A stretch of DNA of 64,000 nucleotides from Clostridiales bacterium (lineage in GTDB: Bacteria; Bacillota; Clostridia; Christensenellales; Aristaeellaceae): NCBI GenBank assembly GCA_024684375.1, contig JAIKWZ010000028.1:1-64000 (forward strand). The letters run 5' to 3'. The first letter of the stretch is position 1; every line of letters begins with the position of its first letter. The translations under genes were made by a program, and so were the position numbers. The notes under the pieces were generated by a model, which ran no database searches, was not told the DNA's origin, and saw nothing but the letters and a program-made list of their open reading frames with translations. Shown in pieces: positions 34,796-42,989 of this stretch.

Positions 34796-34841
34796 ATAAC
34801 ACCCTTTTTCCCTTGCAATAAGGGAGAAAGGGTGTTATAAT
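34796..34841 (+). promoter_or_regulatory. Palindromic terminator-promoter hybrid upstream of the exonuclease gene
   Basis: ATAACACCCTTT (34796-34807) pairs with AAAGGGTGTTAT (34827-34838), with further inner TCCCTT/AAGGGA pairing. TTGCAA (34813-34818) lies in the loop and TATAAT (34836-34841) overlaps the right arm end, 17 bases apart with TGT before the -10. It follows the TelA stop directly. Confidence 0.78.
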
Positions 34842-34872
34842 AATAATGGAGTATAATAGAAAAGGTATGCAC

Positions 34873-35628
34873 ATGCGGCTTGTTTCGTGGAATGTGAATG
34901 GGTTAAGGGCGTGCGCGGAGAAGGGTTTCGGTGAACAAATCGCTTCTCTTGACGCTGATTGCGTATGCCTGCAGGAGATAAAGCTTAAGCCGGAGCAGTT
35001 CGTAAATCCGCTGGAGGGCTATGAGGCGTACATAAACTCCGCCGACAAGCCCGGCTATTCCGGCACGGCGGTGCTGACCAGAACGCCGGTCTTAAGCGTC
35101 ACAAACGGCATAGGCGAGGACGAGTTCGACCATGAGGGACGGGTCATCGCCTGTGAGTTCGAAAAATTCTTTCTGGTGTGTTGCTACACACCCAATTCCC
35201 AGGACGGTTTAAGGCGCCTGGACTACCGCATGAGGTGGGAGGACGCGTTCCTTAATTACCTGAAGCGGCTGGAAGCAACGAAGCCCGTGGTGCTGTGCGG
35301 GGATCTGAACGTTGCGCATAAGGAGATCGACCTTAAAAACCCACAGTCCAACCACGAAAATCCGGGCTTTACCGACCAGGAACGCGAAAAGATGTCACGC
35401 CTGCTGGACAGTGGCTTTACTGACAGTTTTAGGCACTTCTATCCCGAAGCGGAAGGTGCATACAGCTGGTGGAGCTACCGTATGAGAGCTCGTGAGAGGA
35501 ACGCGGGCTGGCGCATAGACTACTTTATAGTGTCGAACAGCCTCAAACCCTGCCTTGCGGGGGCGAAAATACACACTGACATATTCGGCAGCGACCATTG
35601 CCCCGTGTCGCTGGACATAAACATTTGA
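34873..35628 (+). CDS. exoA: Exodeoxyribonuclease III / AP endonuclease
   Basis: This 251-residue EEP-fold nuclease contains LVSWNVNGLRA, the metal Glu in LQEIKLK, GDLNVAHKEIDL, and the terminal SDHCPV with the catalytic Asp-His. It repairs abasic sites and trims 3' ends. The ATG at 34873 is preferred, with AAAGG 7 bases upstream and 31 bases behind the -10; earlier in-frame ATGs lie too close to the promoter. Its position inside the Ter island is unusual. Confidence 0.93.
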   Translation: MRLVSWNVNGLRACAEKGFGEQIASLDADCVCLQEIKLKPEQFVNPLEGYEAYINSADKPGYSGTAVLTRTPVLSVTNGIGEDEFDHEGRVIACEFEKFFLVCCYTPNSQDGLRRLDYRMRWEDAFLNYLKRLEATKPVVLCGDLNVAHKEIDLKNPQSNHENPGFTDQEREKMSRLLDSGFTDSFRHFYPEAEGAYSWWSYRMRARERNAGWRIDYFIVSNSLKPCLAGAKIHTDIFGSDHCPVSLDINI

Positions 35629-35638
35629 CGGAGGAAGC

Positions 35639-36364
35639 ATGAGACAGATTCAGACGGTTCACAAAGACAGTTCGATCCCGATTTTCGGCGCAGCCATAGT
35701 CGTGGTGCTTTTCAGCCTCATTCTTCCCATCTACCGCCTGTGGGCGTTCCTGCTTACGGCCGCGCTGGCAGTGGGAGCGTATTTCGCTCTCAGAGTGGCT
35801 TTCCCCGGCCGGGACGAGCAGACTGAAATAGAGGTGTTCACCGGCGATAAGGAGCTGGACGAGCAGATCAAGGCTGCCCGCGCCACTTTCAAAAAGTTCC
35901 GCGCCGCCGCTGAAGGAGCCAAAGACGAAAAAGTGGCTTCCTCCATCCGCCGCATAGCTGACGCGGGCGAAAGCGTGATCGAAGAGGTCATAACGGACAA
36001 GGGCGACCGCAGCGACGCGTACACCTTTTTCAGTTACTACACGCCTACCCTGGACACGCTCCTCAACCACTATACCGGCTTTGCCCTGGCCGGCAAAGGC
36101 GAAAACGCGCAGGAGAGCCGCCGCCGCATAGAGGACTGCCTTGACATGGTCGCGGGCTCCTTCGAGAAGTTCCAGGATAAGCTGTACCGCAACGAGGCGG
36201 TAGAGATCAAGGCAAGCGTCGACACCATGAAGCTCATGCTTTCGACCGACGGCCTGAGGACAAATATATCGCCCACCGCGGATCCCATAAAGCAGCTGGA
36301 GCAGATAGCGACCGGCCTTAAAACCGAGAGCGAGATGGAATCGCAAGCGCAGGGCGGCCATTGA
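35639..36364 (+). CDS. xpaC: XpaC-like membrane protein (5-bromo-4-chloroindolyl phosphate hydrolysis family)
   Basis: This 241-residue protein has two adjacent N-terminal hydrophobic segments (about residues 14-55), followed by a helical cytoplasmic region rich in charged residues. The family is named after B. subtilis XpaC, which is encoded next to the TelA homologue YaaN. The same neighbourhood here (TelA at 36460) supports the call. The biochemical role is unknown; the historic hydrolysis name is not a proven activity. ACGGAGGAAGC precedes the ATG, 10 bases after exoA. Confidence 0.75.
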   Translation: MRQIQTVHKDSSIPIFGAAIVVVLFSLILPIYRLWAFLLTAALAVGAYFALRVAFPGRDEQTEIEVFTGDKELDEQIKAARATFKKFRAAAEGAKDEKVASSIRRIADAGESVIEEVITDKGDRSDAYTFFSYYTPTLDTLLNHYTGFALAGKGENAQESRRRIEDCLDMVAGSFEKFQDKLYRNEAVEIKASVDTMKLMLSTDGLRTNISPTADPIKQLEQIATGLKTESEMESQAQGGH

Positions 36365-36459
36365 CCCACGCCCCTCAAAACAGTTTGGACAGCTTAAGGC
36401 TATAAGCCCGGCTTTCAAATAATCAAACAGTAGAACATATTATTAAAGGAGAGATCGTT

Positions 36460-37590
36460 ATGAGCGAAGCAAGTTACTCCGGCGCCACCGCCATCGTGCC
36501 CGAATTTGAGGCCGCGCTTAAGTCAATCGACGTGGAGATCGACACCACCCAGAACGCCGAAAAGCAGGAGAAGGAGCGCCGCGCCGTATACAACGCCATC
36601 CGCGATGTTGAGAAGACCGACATCAAGGAGACCGCGGACGTGTTCGCTTTCGGCAGCGAGATCCAGGGCGATCTGAGCCGTTTCTCCGACACTGCGCTGT
36701 CCCGCGTCAAGGCGAAGGACCTGGGCGAGGTCGGCGACATGATCTCAAAGCTGGTGGTCGAGCTCAAAGGCTTCACCGTTGACGAGCCCGCGAAGAAGGG
36801 CCTGTTCTCCTGGTTCAAGAAAAAGGCCACCAAGATAGAGATCCTCAAGACCCGCTACGAGAGCGCCACCGGCAACGTGGACGAGATCGTCAAGGCGCTC
36901 AATTCCCACAAGATCACCCTGCTCAACGATATCGTGCTGCTGGACGAGCTGTATGACGAGAACCAGGCTTACTTCAAGACCCTGACCGTGTACATCGCCA
37001 TGGGCAAGAAGAAGCTTGAGGAGTTCAGAAACGGTGAGATCGCCGAGGCGGTAGCGCTGGCGCAGCGTACCAACCTGCCCGAGGACGCGCAGGCGGCCAA
37101 GGATCTGAACGACAAGGCCGACCGTTTTGAGAAGAAGCTGTACGACCTTGAGCTGACCCGCAACATCTCCATCCAGATGGCGCCCCAGATCAGGCTGATC
37201 CAGTCCTCCGACACTGTTATGGTGGAGAAGATCCAGTCCACCATCGTGAACACCATCCCCGTATGGAAGAGCCAGATGGTGATGGCGCTGGGCATCGAGC
37301 ACAGTCAGCAGGCCATGGAGGCCCAGCAGGCGGTCACCAACCTGACCAACGAGCTGCTCAAGAAGAACGGCGACGCCCTGCACATGGCCACCGTGGAGAC
37401 CGCAAAGGCCGCCGAGAGGGGCATCATCGACATCGAGACCCTGAACTACACCAACCAGCAGTTGATCGACACCATGGACGAGGTGCTGAAGATCCAGAAC
37501 GAAGGCAAGGAAAAGCGCCGCGCCGCCGAAGAGCAGCTTAAGACCATCGAGACCGAGCTCAAGGCGAAGCTGCTTGAGTTCAAAGGCTGA
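36460..37590 (+). CDS. TelA family toxic anion resistance protein (copy 2, YaaN-like)
   Basis: This 376-residue helical protein is of normal family length. Core motifs are SIQMAPQIRLIQSSDTVMVEKIQ and IPVWKSQMVMALG (read in parts), plus long coiled coils at both ends. It follows XpaC, matching the xpaC-yaaN pair of Bacillus. AAAGGAGAG precedes the start. It may form oligomers at the membrane with XpaC, which is inference from pairing. Confidence 0.93.
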   Translation: MSEASYSGATAIVPEFEAALKSIDVEIDTTQNAEKQEKERRAVYNAIRDVEKTDIKETADVFAFGSEIQGDLSRFSDTALSRVKAKDLGEVGDMISKLVVELKGFTVDEPAKKGLFSWFKKKATKIEILKTRYESATGNVDEIVKALNSHKITLLNDIVLLDELYDENQAYFKTLTVYIAMGKKKLEEFRNGEIAEAVALAQRTNLPEDAQAAKDLNDKADRFEKKLYDLELTRNISIQMAPQIRLIQSSDTVMVEKIQSTIVNTIPVWKSQMVMALGIEHSQQAMEAQQAVTNLTNELLKKNGDALHMATVETAKAAERGIIDIETLNYTNQQLIDTMDEVLKIQNEGKEKRRAAEEQLKTIETELKAKLLEFKG

Positions 37591-37648
37591 GATGATCAGG
37601 TCGGGACAATTCCCGCGGATTAACGGAAAGCCATTGGTCATCTTTGGA

Positions 37649-37675
37649 GGGGCGGGTCATGCGCCCGCCCCTTTT
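37649..37675 (+). terminator. Terminator after TelA copy 2
   Basis: GGGGCGGG (37649-37656) pairs with CCCGCCCC (37664-37671) around 7 bases, followed by TTTT. Confidence 0.8.
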
Positions 37676-37726
37676 CAATGTTCATCATCACTAACCACTT
37701 ATCGTTCCTGACAGGAAGGAAAAGAT

Positions 37727-38311
37727 ATGAGCCAGACCGCATATCAGACTGCTCCTCAGCAGGAGGAGACCGCAAAAAAAACTCCGATCAGCGAAAACAC
37801 TACCCTTGCCCGCCGGGTGCTTGCGGGCGCTATCGCGCTGGCGCTGCTGGTGATAGGGCCGTTAAAGCTCAAGTCACTTAGAAACAGCGCGGTCAAGGAT
37901 CTGAAATACAATTCTTCTGTCACAACCGAGTACCGTGACGACTCCGTAGGCTATTACGTGGAACGCTCCGTTGATTCCGCTCAGCAGATACTGAACCTTG
38001 TGAAGGCGGGCGGTGAGAGCGCCAAAGCGGACGAGCTGGAAAAACTTATAAAGCAGGTGCGTGACGCGGATGAGACCGAACTGGTGACGCTCTACGAAGA
38101 GCTTTACGCCAAAGCTACGGAACTTTATACAGCGTATCTTAAGGATGATTCTTCCGCGAAACGATATAAAGACAATCTCGAAAGCTATAAAAAGACCATA
38201 GCCACCAACGCTTATTGGGAGAAGGCGGATTCCTTCAATTCCGCCCGCAACGGCATTCCGGGCCGGCTGATGGCGCTGATCTACGGAATAAAAGAAGTGC
38301 CTTCCAAGTAA
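37727..38311 (+). CDS. LemA-like single-pass membrane protein
   Basis: This 194-residue protein has one membrane segment at about 27-45 (VLAGAIALALLVIGPL) and a helical outer or inner domain. The C-terminal part (SYKKTIATNAYWEKADSFN, then PGRLMALIYGIKE) resembles the end of LemA proteins, where Asn-rich helices are followed by Phe-Pro...Ala-Gly-x-x-Gly-Phe. LemA genes commonly neighbour TPM-domain genes, as here (38918). The identity is a family-level guess, and its function is unknown. Confidence 0.55.
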   Translation: MSQTAYQTAPQQEETAKKTPISENTTLARRVLAGAIALALLVIGPLKLKSLRNSAVKDLKYNSSVTTEYRDDSVGYYVERSVDSAQQILNLVKAGGESAKADELEKLIKQVRDADETELVTLYEELYAKATELYTAYLKDDSSAKRYKDNLESYKKTIATNAYWEKADSFNSARNGIPGRLMALIYGIKEVPSK

Positions 38312-38331
38312 AACGCTGATATTTGCCGAGT

Positions 38332-38850
38332 ATGCCTGAAAAAACGCCTTTTGAAGACTCCGAACTCCGGGAAGACGTCAAGGCTGCCGAGGCTTTGACC
38401 GATTCTGCGATCGCCTTTCGGCAGGAACCAGAAGAGATACCGGAGGGGCTCACGGTTTCAGAGATAGAGACCGCGCCCGCACCCCAAAAAGACAAGCTGC
38501 GCAAGGCGATTTTCATTGTCGGCGCGCTTGCGGTCGCGTGCCTGCTGGTTGGGTTGCTTGACCCCGCCGTAACGGCGCTCATGATCGCCCTGTGCATGCT
38601 GCTGGGCGTTGCCGCGGCGCTGATGGCGATCGCCCGGAGCGGACACTGGGAAGTGTTCTGGTACGGCTTCGGCAGGGTGCTCGTTCTGATCTTACGCTTC
38701 GTTTTCGAGGTCCTGCTGGATGTGCTAATCCATTCGGGCAGCAGATCTTCAGGCGGTTCGTCCCGCGGTTCCGGGCATTCGGGCGGGTTTGGCGGCGCGC
38801 GCGGCGGAGGCGGCCGCACCAGCGGCGGCGGAGCGGGCCGCAGAAACTAA
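38332..38850 (+). CDS. Membrane protein with Gly/Ser-rich tail, unknown function
   Basis: This protein of about 172 residues has an acidic N-terminal part (1-55), two or three hydrophobic segments (about 60-130) and a Gly/Ser/Arg-rich tail ending GRTSGGGAGRRN. The tail and its DNA repeat in the TPM protein downstream. No good ribosome site precedes the ATG at 38332 (a TTG nine bases earlier is in frame), so it may be translated by coupling with the gene ending 20 bases upstream. Confidence 0.65.
   Translation: MPEKTPFEDSELREDVKAAEALTDSAIAFRQEPEEIPEGLTVSEIETAPAPQKDKLRKAIFIVGALAVACLLVGLLDPAVTALMIALCMLLGVAAALMAIARSGHWEVFWYGFGRVLVLILRFVFEVLLDVLIHSGSRSSGGSSRGSGHSGGFGGARGGGGRTSGGGAGRRN
38815..38846 (+). 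repeat. 32-base direct repeat, copy 1 (Gly-tail coding)
   Basis: Identical to 39929-39960. It encodes RTSGGGAGRR at the end of the membrane protein gene at 38332. Confidence 0.95.
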
Positions 38851-38917
38851 GCGTATATACTGAAAACCTACAGTAATAACCGACAGTCGTTATGTACGGT
38901 ACCGACGGAGGTATGAA

Positions 38918-39964
38918 ATGAAAAAACTGCTGAGCGTATGTATTGCCCTGGCGCTTGCACTGTGTTCCTGGGCGTTTGCCGCGTCCCTGCTTGAGAAGAG
39001 CAAGGATTTTTACTATAACGACGCGGCTGATGTGCTTGAATACGAAGCCAAGGCGGAGATATATTTCAACAACAAAAACCTTGAAAAGGCTACGGGCAGC
39101 CAGATAGTGGTCACCACGGTCAAGTCCACCGGGAGCCTGACCAGGGACATATACGCGGACAGGCTGTTCAATTCCTGGGGCGTGGGCGACAAGAAGAAAG
39201 ACAACGGCTTTCTGCTGCTGATGGTAATCGCAAGAAACCCGGACGACGGCGATTACTGGGTCAGCCAGGGCAGCGGCACCAACGCGATAATCGATCCCGG
39301 CGAGATTGGGGATTATCTTGATATATACCTTGAGCCGGACTTTGCCAAAGGCAGGTATTCCGACGGCGCGCGGGAGATCTTCCGGGTGCTGTTCGAGCAC
39401 GTAAGGGACTATTACGGGCTGAACCTGGCGTATTTGAATTACGCTGCCATCGAAGAATCGGGCCTGCTGGGAAGCGAGGACAGCGGCTTTACCGCAGAAC
39501 GCGGGGCCAAAAAAGAGAGCAAATCCGGCACAAGCCTTATATGGATCGCGATCATTGCCATAGTCATAATCGTCATCGTTTCCCGCTCTCGCAGGAAAAG
39601 GCAGTCAGAAACTGTGATCAGCCCGACCACTGTGGTCACTCCGCCGGTGACGCCGATAGTGGTGGCTCCGCAGCCGCCGCGTCCGCGTACGTTCAGAACC
39701 GGGTATTACCATGCCCCCGGTCAGATTTTCAGCAGGACGCCTTCACGTCCCTCTTCTTCGGGGTTTGGCGGTTTTCTGAACAGTCTTGGCAGGAGCATGT
39801 CATCCGCGTCCAGAAGCTCATCGTCGGGTTATTCTTCACATTCATCATCCTCCAGAAGCTATTCGTCCCCTTCGAGGAGCTCTTCTTCGCGCCCCTCTTC
39901 GTTCGGAGGAGGCAGCGGCGGCGGGGGACGCACCAGCGGCGGCGGAGCGGGCCGCAGAAAGTAG
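38918..39964 (+). CDS. Secreted/membrane TPM-domain protein (YgcG-like)
   Basis: This 348-residue protein starts with a signal peptide (MKKLLSVCIALALALCSWAFA) followed by a TPM domain (about 28-180, YNDAADVLEYEAKAEI, GVGDKKKDNGFLLL). A membrane segment lies near 208-225 (IWIAIIAIVIIVIVS), then a long cytoplasmic Ser/Arg/Gly-rich tail ending GRTSGGGAGRRK. This is the YgcG/TPM-phosphatase architecture (Rossmann-like domain outside, Gly-rich tail inside). CGGAGG sets the start; an ATG five bases earlier opens only a two-codon frame. Confidence 0.88.
   Translation: MKKLLSVCIALALALCSWAFAASLLEKSKDFYYNDAADVLEYEAKAEIYFNNKNLEKATGSQIVVTTVKSTGSLTRDIYADRLFNSWGVGDKKKDNGFLLLMVIARNPDDGDYWVSQGSGTNAIIDPGEIGDYLDIYLEPDFAKGRYSDGAREIFRVLFEHVRDYYGLNLAYLNYAAIEESGLLGSEDSGFTAERGAKKESKSGTSLIWIAIIAIVIIVIVSRSRRKRQSETVISPTTVVTPPVTPIVVAPQPPRPRTFRTGYYHAPGQIFSRTPSRPSSSGFGGFLNSLGRSMSSASRSSSSGYSSHSSSSRSYSSPSRSSSSRPSSFGGGSGGGGRTSGGGAGRRK
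39929..39960 (+). repeat. 32-base direct repeat, copy 2 (Gly-tail coding)
   Basis: Identical to 38815-38846 and encodes the same tail at the end of the TPM protein. Confidence 0.95.
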
Positions 39965-39970
39965 GTTATT

Positions 39971-40609
39971 ATGAAACGGGAAAGCGCGTTTTTGAGATTA
40001 AAGCCCGAGCAGAAAAAGACGTTCGAGAACGTCATCTGGGCGGCGGCTCCGTATCTGGACGAGACTTGCGAAAGGCTGGGGCTTACCAACTGTTCCGTTT
40101 GGAGCGTAGAGGACAGGGTGTATTTCTACGCTCAGAGCGAGGGCAACAAAGGGCTTAAGGACATAATGGACGTTTACGCCCGGGAGATCGGCCTTTATCT
40201 GGAAGTGGTGGCATATCCGGAAGATACCCGGCTCATGTATCACGATATAGGCGAGGAAAGGCAGGACAAAAGCCTTATCCGCCGCCGCGTATTCGCGACT
40301 GTGCTCAAGGATGGATGCGCGGATGAGTACTTCCGCCGCCACGAGGCGCTGATCAGCGCCAGGGGAGGGGACACGTTCGGAAAGGAAAGCAACTTCACCA
40401 TCCGCTGCGCCCGGAACAAATACATTTTCGGGTACTGCGAGATAATTAAGGCGCTGGATACGCCTCCCACGCCCGAAGAGCAGGCGGCGAGCGACGCGTG
40501 GGAGACCAGGCAGCTTGAGATAATGGACTGGCTCACCGACGACGTGGATTATTTAACGGGCGAGAGCCATGAAAAGATGAAGTGCCTGTTCCTGCAAAGG
40601 GGATATTGA
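39971..40609 (+). CDS. Tandem L-rhamnose mutarotase-like protein
   Basis: This 212-residue protein consists of two ferredoxin-like alpha/beta halves. Each resembles the RhaM mutarotase: first FLRLKPEQKKTFENV and VEDRVYFYAQSEG, second RVFATVLKDGCADEYFRRHEAL and NKYIFGYCEI. The RRHEAL segment matches the mutarotase His region. Normal RhaM is about 105 residues and dimeric, so this is a fused dimer. The first half lacks the equivalent His, so only one active site may remain. It lies 6 bases after the TPM gene and 19 before pepT; no rhamnose genes are near. Confidence 0.6.
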   Translation: MKRESAFLRLKPEQKKTFENVIWAAAPYLDETCERLGLTNCSVWSVEDRVYFYAQSEGNKGLKDIMDVYAREIGLYLEVVAYPEDTRLMYHDIGEERQDKSLIRRRVFATVLKDGCADEYFRRHEALISARGGDTFGKESNFTIRCARNKYIFGYCEIIKALDTPPTPEEQAASDAWETRQLEIMDWLTDDVDYLTGESHEKMKCLFLQRGY

Positions 40610-40628
40610 GCGAAAGAAGGAGAACAGC

Positions 40629-41834
40629 ATGTCTCAGGTACTGGACTTGTTCAGAAAATACATACACATTCCCTCCGCTTCAGGGGAAGACCGGGAGAGC
40701 AAGCCTTCCACGCCGGCGCAGCTGGAAATGGCGAAGGCGCTGGAGCAGGATCTGGCAGCCTTCGGCTTTTCGGACGTGTATCACGACGGCCACGCCTACG
40801 TATACGCCCGTGTGCCCGCTAACTGTGAAGGCCAGCCGAATATCGGCCTGATCGCCCACCTGGACGTGGTGAGCAACGAGCCCTGCGCGCCGATGAACGA
40901 GAAGATCTTCGAGAATTACGACGGCGGCGTGCTGGACATAGGCAACGGCGTAACGCTGGACCCTGAAGTGTACCCGACGCTTAAGAAGTGGGCAGGCAAG
41001 ACCGTCATCACAACCGACGGCACAACAATTCTGGGCGCGGACGACAAGGCGGGCGTGGCGGAGATAATGGCCGCCGGCATCCGCCTGCTGAACGATCCCT
41101 CGATAAAACACGGCGAGGTTGAGATCTGCTTTACTCCCGACGAGGAAGTGGGCGGCGGCGCTGACGATCTGGATCTTGAGCGTTTCGGCGCTGAATTCGC
41201 CTATACCGTGGACGGAGGCGAACTGGGCGAGATAGAGTTTGAGAACTTTAACGCCTCTTCCGCCAAGGTCACGTTCACGGGCTTTGCCATCCACCCGGGC
41301 AGCGCGAAAAACCGCATGAAGAACGCCTGCCGCATGGCGGCGGATTTCGCTTCGCTAATACCGGAATACGAAGCTCCCGAACATACAGAGGGGCGGGAAG
41401 GCTTCTTCCACCTGGTGAGCATGCAGGGCAGCGCGGAAAAGTGCTCGCTGTTTTACATCCTGCGCGACCACGACGCCGGAAAGCTCGCTCGGAAAGAAGA
41501 GTACCTGCGCAAGACCGCGGATATGATCAACTTCAAATACGGCGGAGATGTGTGCGAGGTCGGGATACGGGAAGGCTACCGCAACATGATAGAGGTTTTG
41601 CGGGAGCGTCCCGATATAATCGTGCGGGCTCAGAACGCGTTCAGAAACGCGGGCGTGGAGCCGGTGAGCCTGCCCATCCGGGGCGGCACAGACGGAGCGA
41701 GGCTGTCCTTCAGGGGGCTGCCCTGCCCCAATCTGTCCACGGGCGGGATCAACGCTCACGGCAGGCTGGAATGCGCGTGTGTCACCGACATGGAAAAGAT
41801 GGTGGACGTGCTTATCGAGATAGTAAAGGCCTGA
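40629..41834 (+). CDS. pepT: Peptidase T (tripeptide aminopeptidase, M20)
   Basis: This 401-residue zinc peptidase has IGLIAHLDVV near residue 76 (metal His and Asp), TTILGADDKAG near 135, the catalytic pair in FTPDEEVGGG near 175, VDGG and a later HPGSAKNRM. PepT removes the N-terminal residue of tripeptides in the cytoplasm. AAAGGAG precedes the ATG. Its TGA overlaps the ATG of the next gene (TGATG). Confidence 0.95.
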   Translation: MSQVLDLFRKYIHIPSASGEDRESKPSTPAQLEMAKALEQDLAAFGFSDVYHDGHAYVYARVPANCEGQPNIGLIAHLDVVSNEPCAPMNEKIFENYDGGVLDIGNGVTLDPEVYPTLKKWAGKTVITTDGTTILGADDKAGVAEIMAAGIRLLNDPSIKHGEVEICFTPDEEVGGGADDLDLERFGAEFAYTVDGGELGEIEFENFNASSAKVTFTGFAIHPGSAKNRMKNACRMAADFASLIPEYEAPEHTEGREGFFHLVSMQGSAEKCSLFYILRDHDAGKLARKEEYLRKTADMINFKYGGDVCEVGIREGYRNMIEVLRERPDIIVRAQNAFRNAGVEPVSLPIRGGTDGARLSFRGLPCPNLSTGGINAHGRLECACVTDMEKMVDVLIEIVKA

Positions 41835-42954
41835 TGAAAAAGCTGTTTTCTTTACTGCTTTGCCTTGTAAGCCTTTCAGCGTTCGCGAAGGCACGCTTGC
41901 TGCCTGGGGCGCGCACGCGCTGTTCGCGACACAAAAAGGCGATCTGTGGGCGTGGGGCTCAAACCACATGGGGGAAAGCGACCCCGCGTCAGAGGCAACT
42001 GCGGTCCCGGTCCCCGTAAAGCTTATGGAAAACGCCGCAAGCGTGGCGTGCGGGCGGCAGTTTTCATTGTGCCTGGACGCTGACGGCAGGGTCCGGATAT
42101 GGGGAAATATGCCTGAGGGGCTGCTGAACGGCGAAAACGGACGCGCGGGCGAAATAAAGCTGCTGGCGGAAAACGTGTCCCGGATAAGCGCCTGCGATGA
42201 AAGCCTGACGCTGATATACTTAAACGGGCAGGGCAGGTACTTTGTTTCGGGCAGCTGGCTCGAGCTGGGAGACTGCGTTGACGCTGCCTGCGGGGCGGAC
42301 TTCGTGCTGTATCTGACTTCCCACGGGGAAGCCATGTTCATCGGCGACCCGGATTACCTGCCTTCCGGAGCCGGTATGCCGTATAAACTCATGGACGGAG
42401 CGGTGAAAGTTTACGCGGGCGGACAGACGGGCATGATCGTTTCGGGCGACGGGCGTCTGTACGTGTTCGGAGCTTCCGGAACTGAAGGCCGTTTGGGGCT
42501 GGACACGGATGAATGGATTGCTTCCCCGACGCCAAACGGCGCCGAAAACGTGCTTGCCGCCGCCTGCGGGCCAACTGCCGGGGGCGCGGTGACGGAATCA
42601 GGCGAGCTCTTCGTATGGGGCGCACTGTACAGTTACTTTACCGGCTTTGACGAAACCGGTACGCCCGCCGTTTCTGTTGCGGATGATATGCTGATCAGTT
42701 ACGGCAGGACGCCCATTACCCTTATGCAAAACGTGCAGGATATCGCTTTCGGTGACGCGTTTTGGCTGGCATACGGTGAAGATAACACGATACTCTGCTG
42801 CGGGTCCAACGACTGGGGGCAGATGGGCGACGGCACGGTCACACGCTTTACGATATACGAAGAAGACGACGAGGACGGCGGCACGGATTACGCCGTGGAA
42901 GTATACGATAACAACCAGCACGTCTTTTCGGGACAAGTGCCGATAGGAGAATAG
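41834..42954 (+). pseudogene. Secreted RCC1-repeat protein gene with an apparent frameshift
   Basis: The ATG at 41834 overlaps the pepT stop and starts a clear signal peptide (MKKLFSLLLCLVSLSAFA). That frame then reads 61 residues of low-quality sequence to a stop. From about 41888 another frame carries RCC1-like propeller repeats for about 350 residues (HALFATQKGDLWAWGSN, GRVRIWG, GRLYVFGASG, LFVWGALYS, NDWGQMGDGT). Signal and propeller therefore belong to one gene interrupted by a missing base (or two extra) around 41884-41895. Either it is a true mutation, a programmed shift or a sequencing error. RCC1-like secreted proteins often act in surface binding. The propeller frame alone has only a TTG without a ribosome site. 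Confidence 0.75.
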
Positions 42955-42989
42955 ACCAGTATAACAATAATCTGCCAAGGAGGCAAGCG

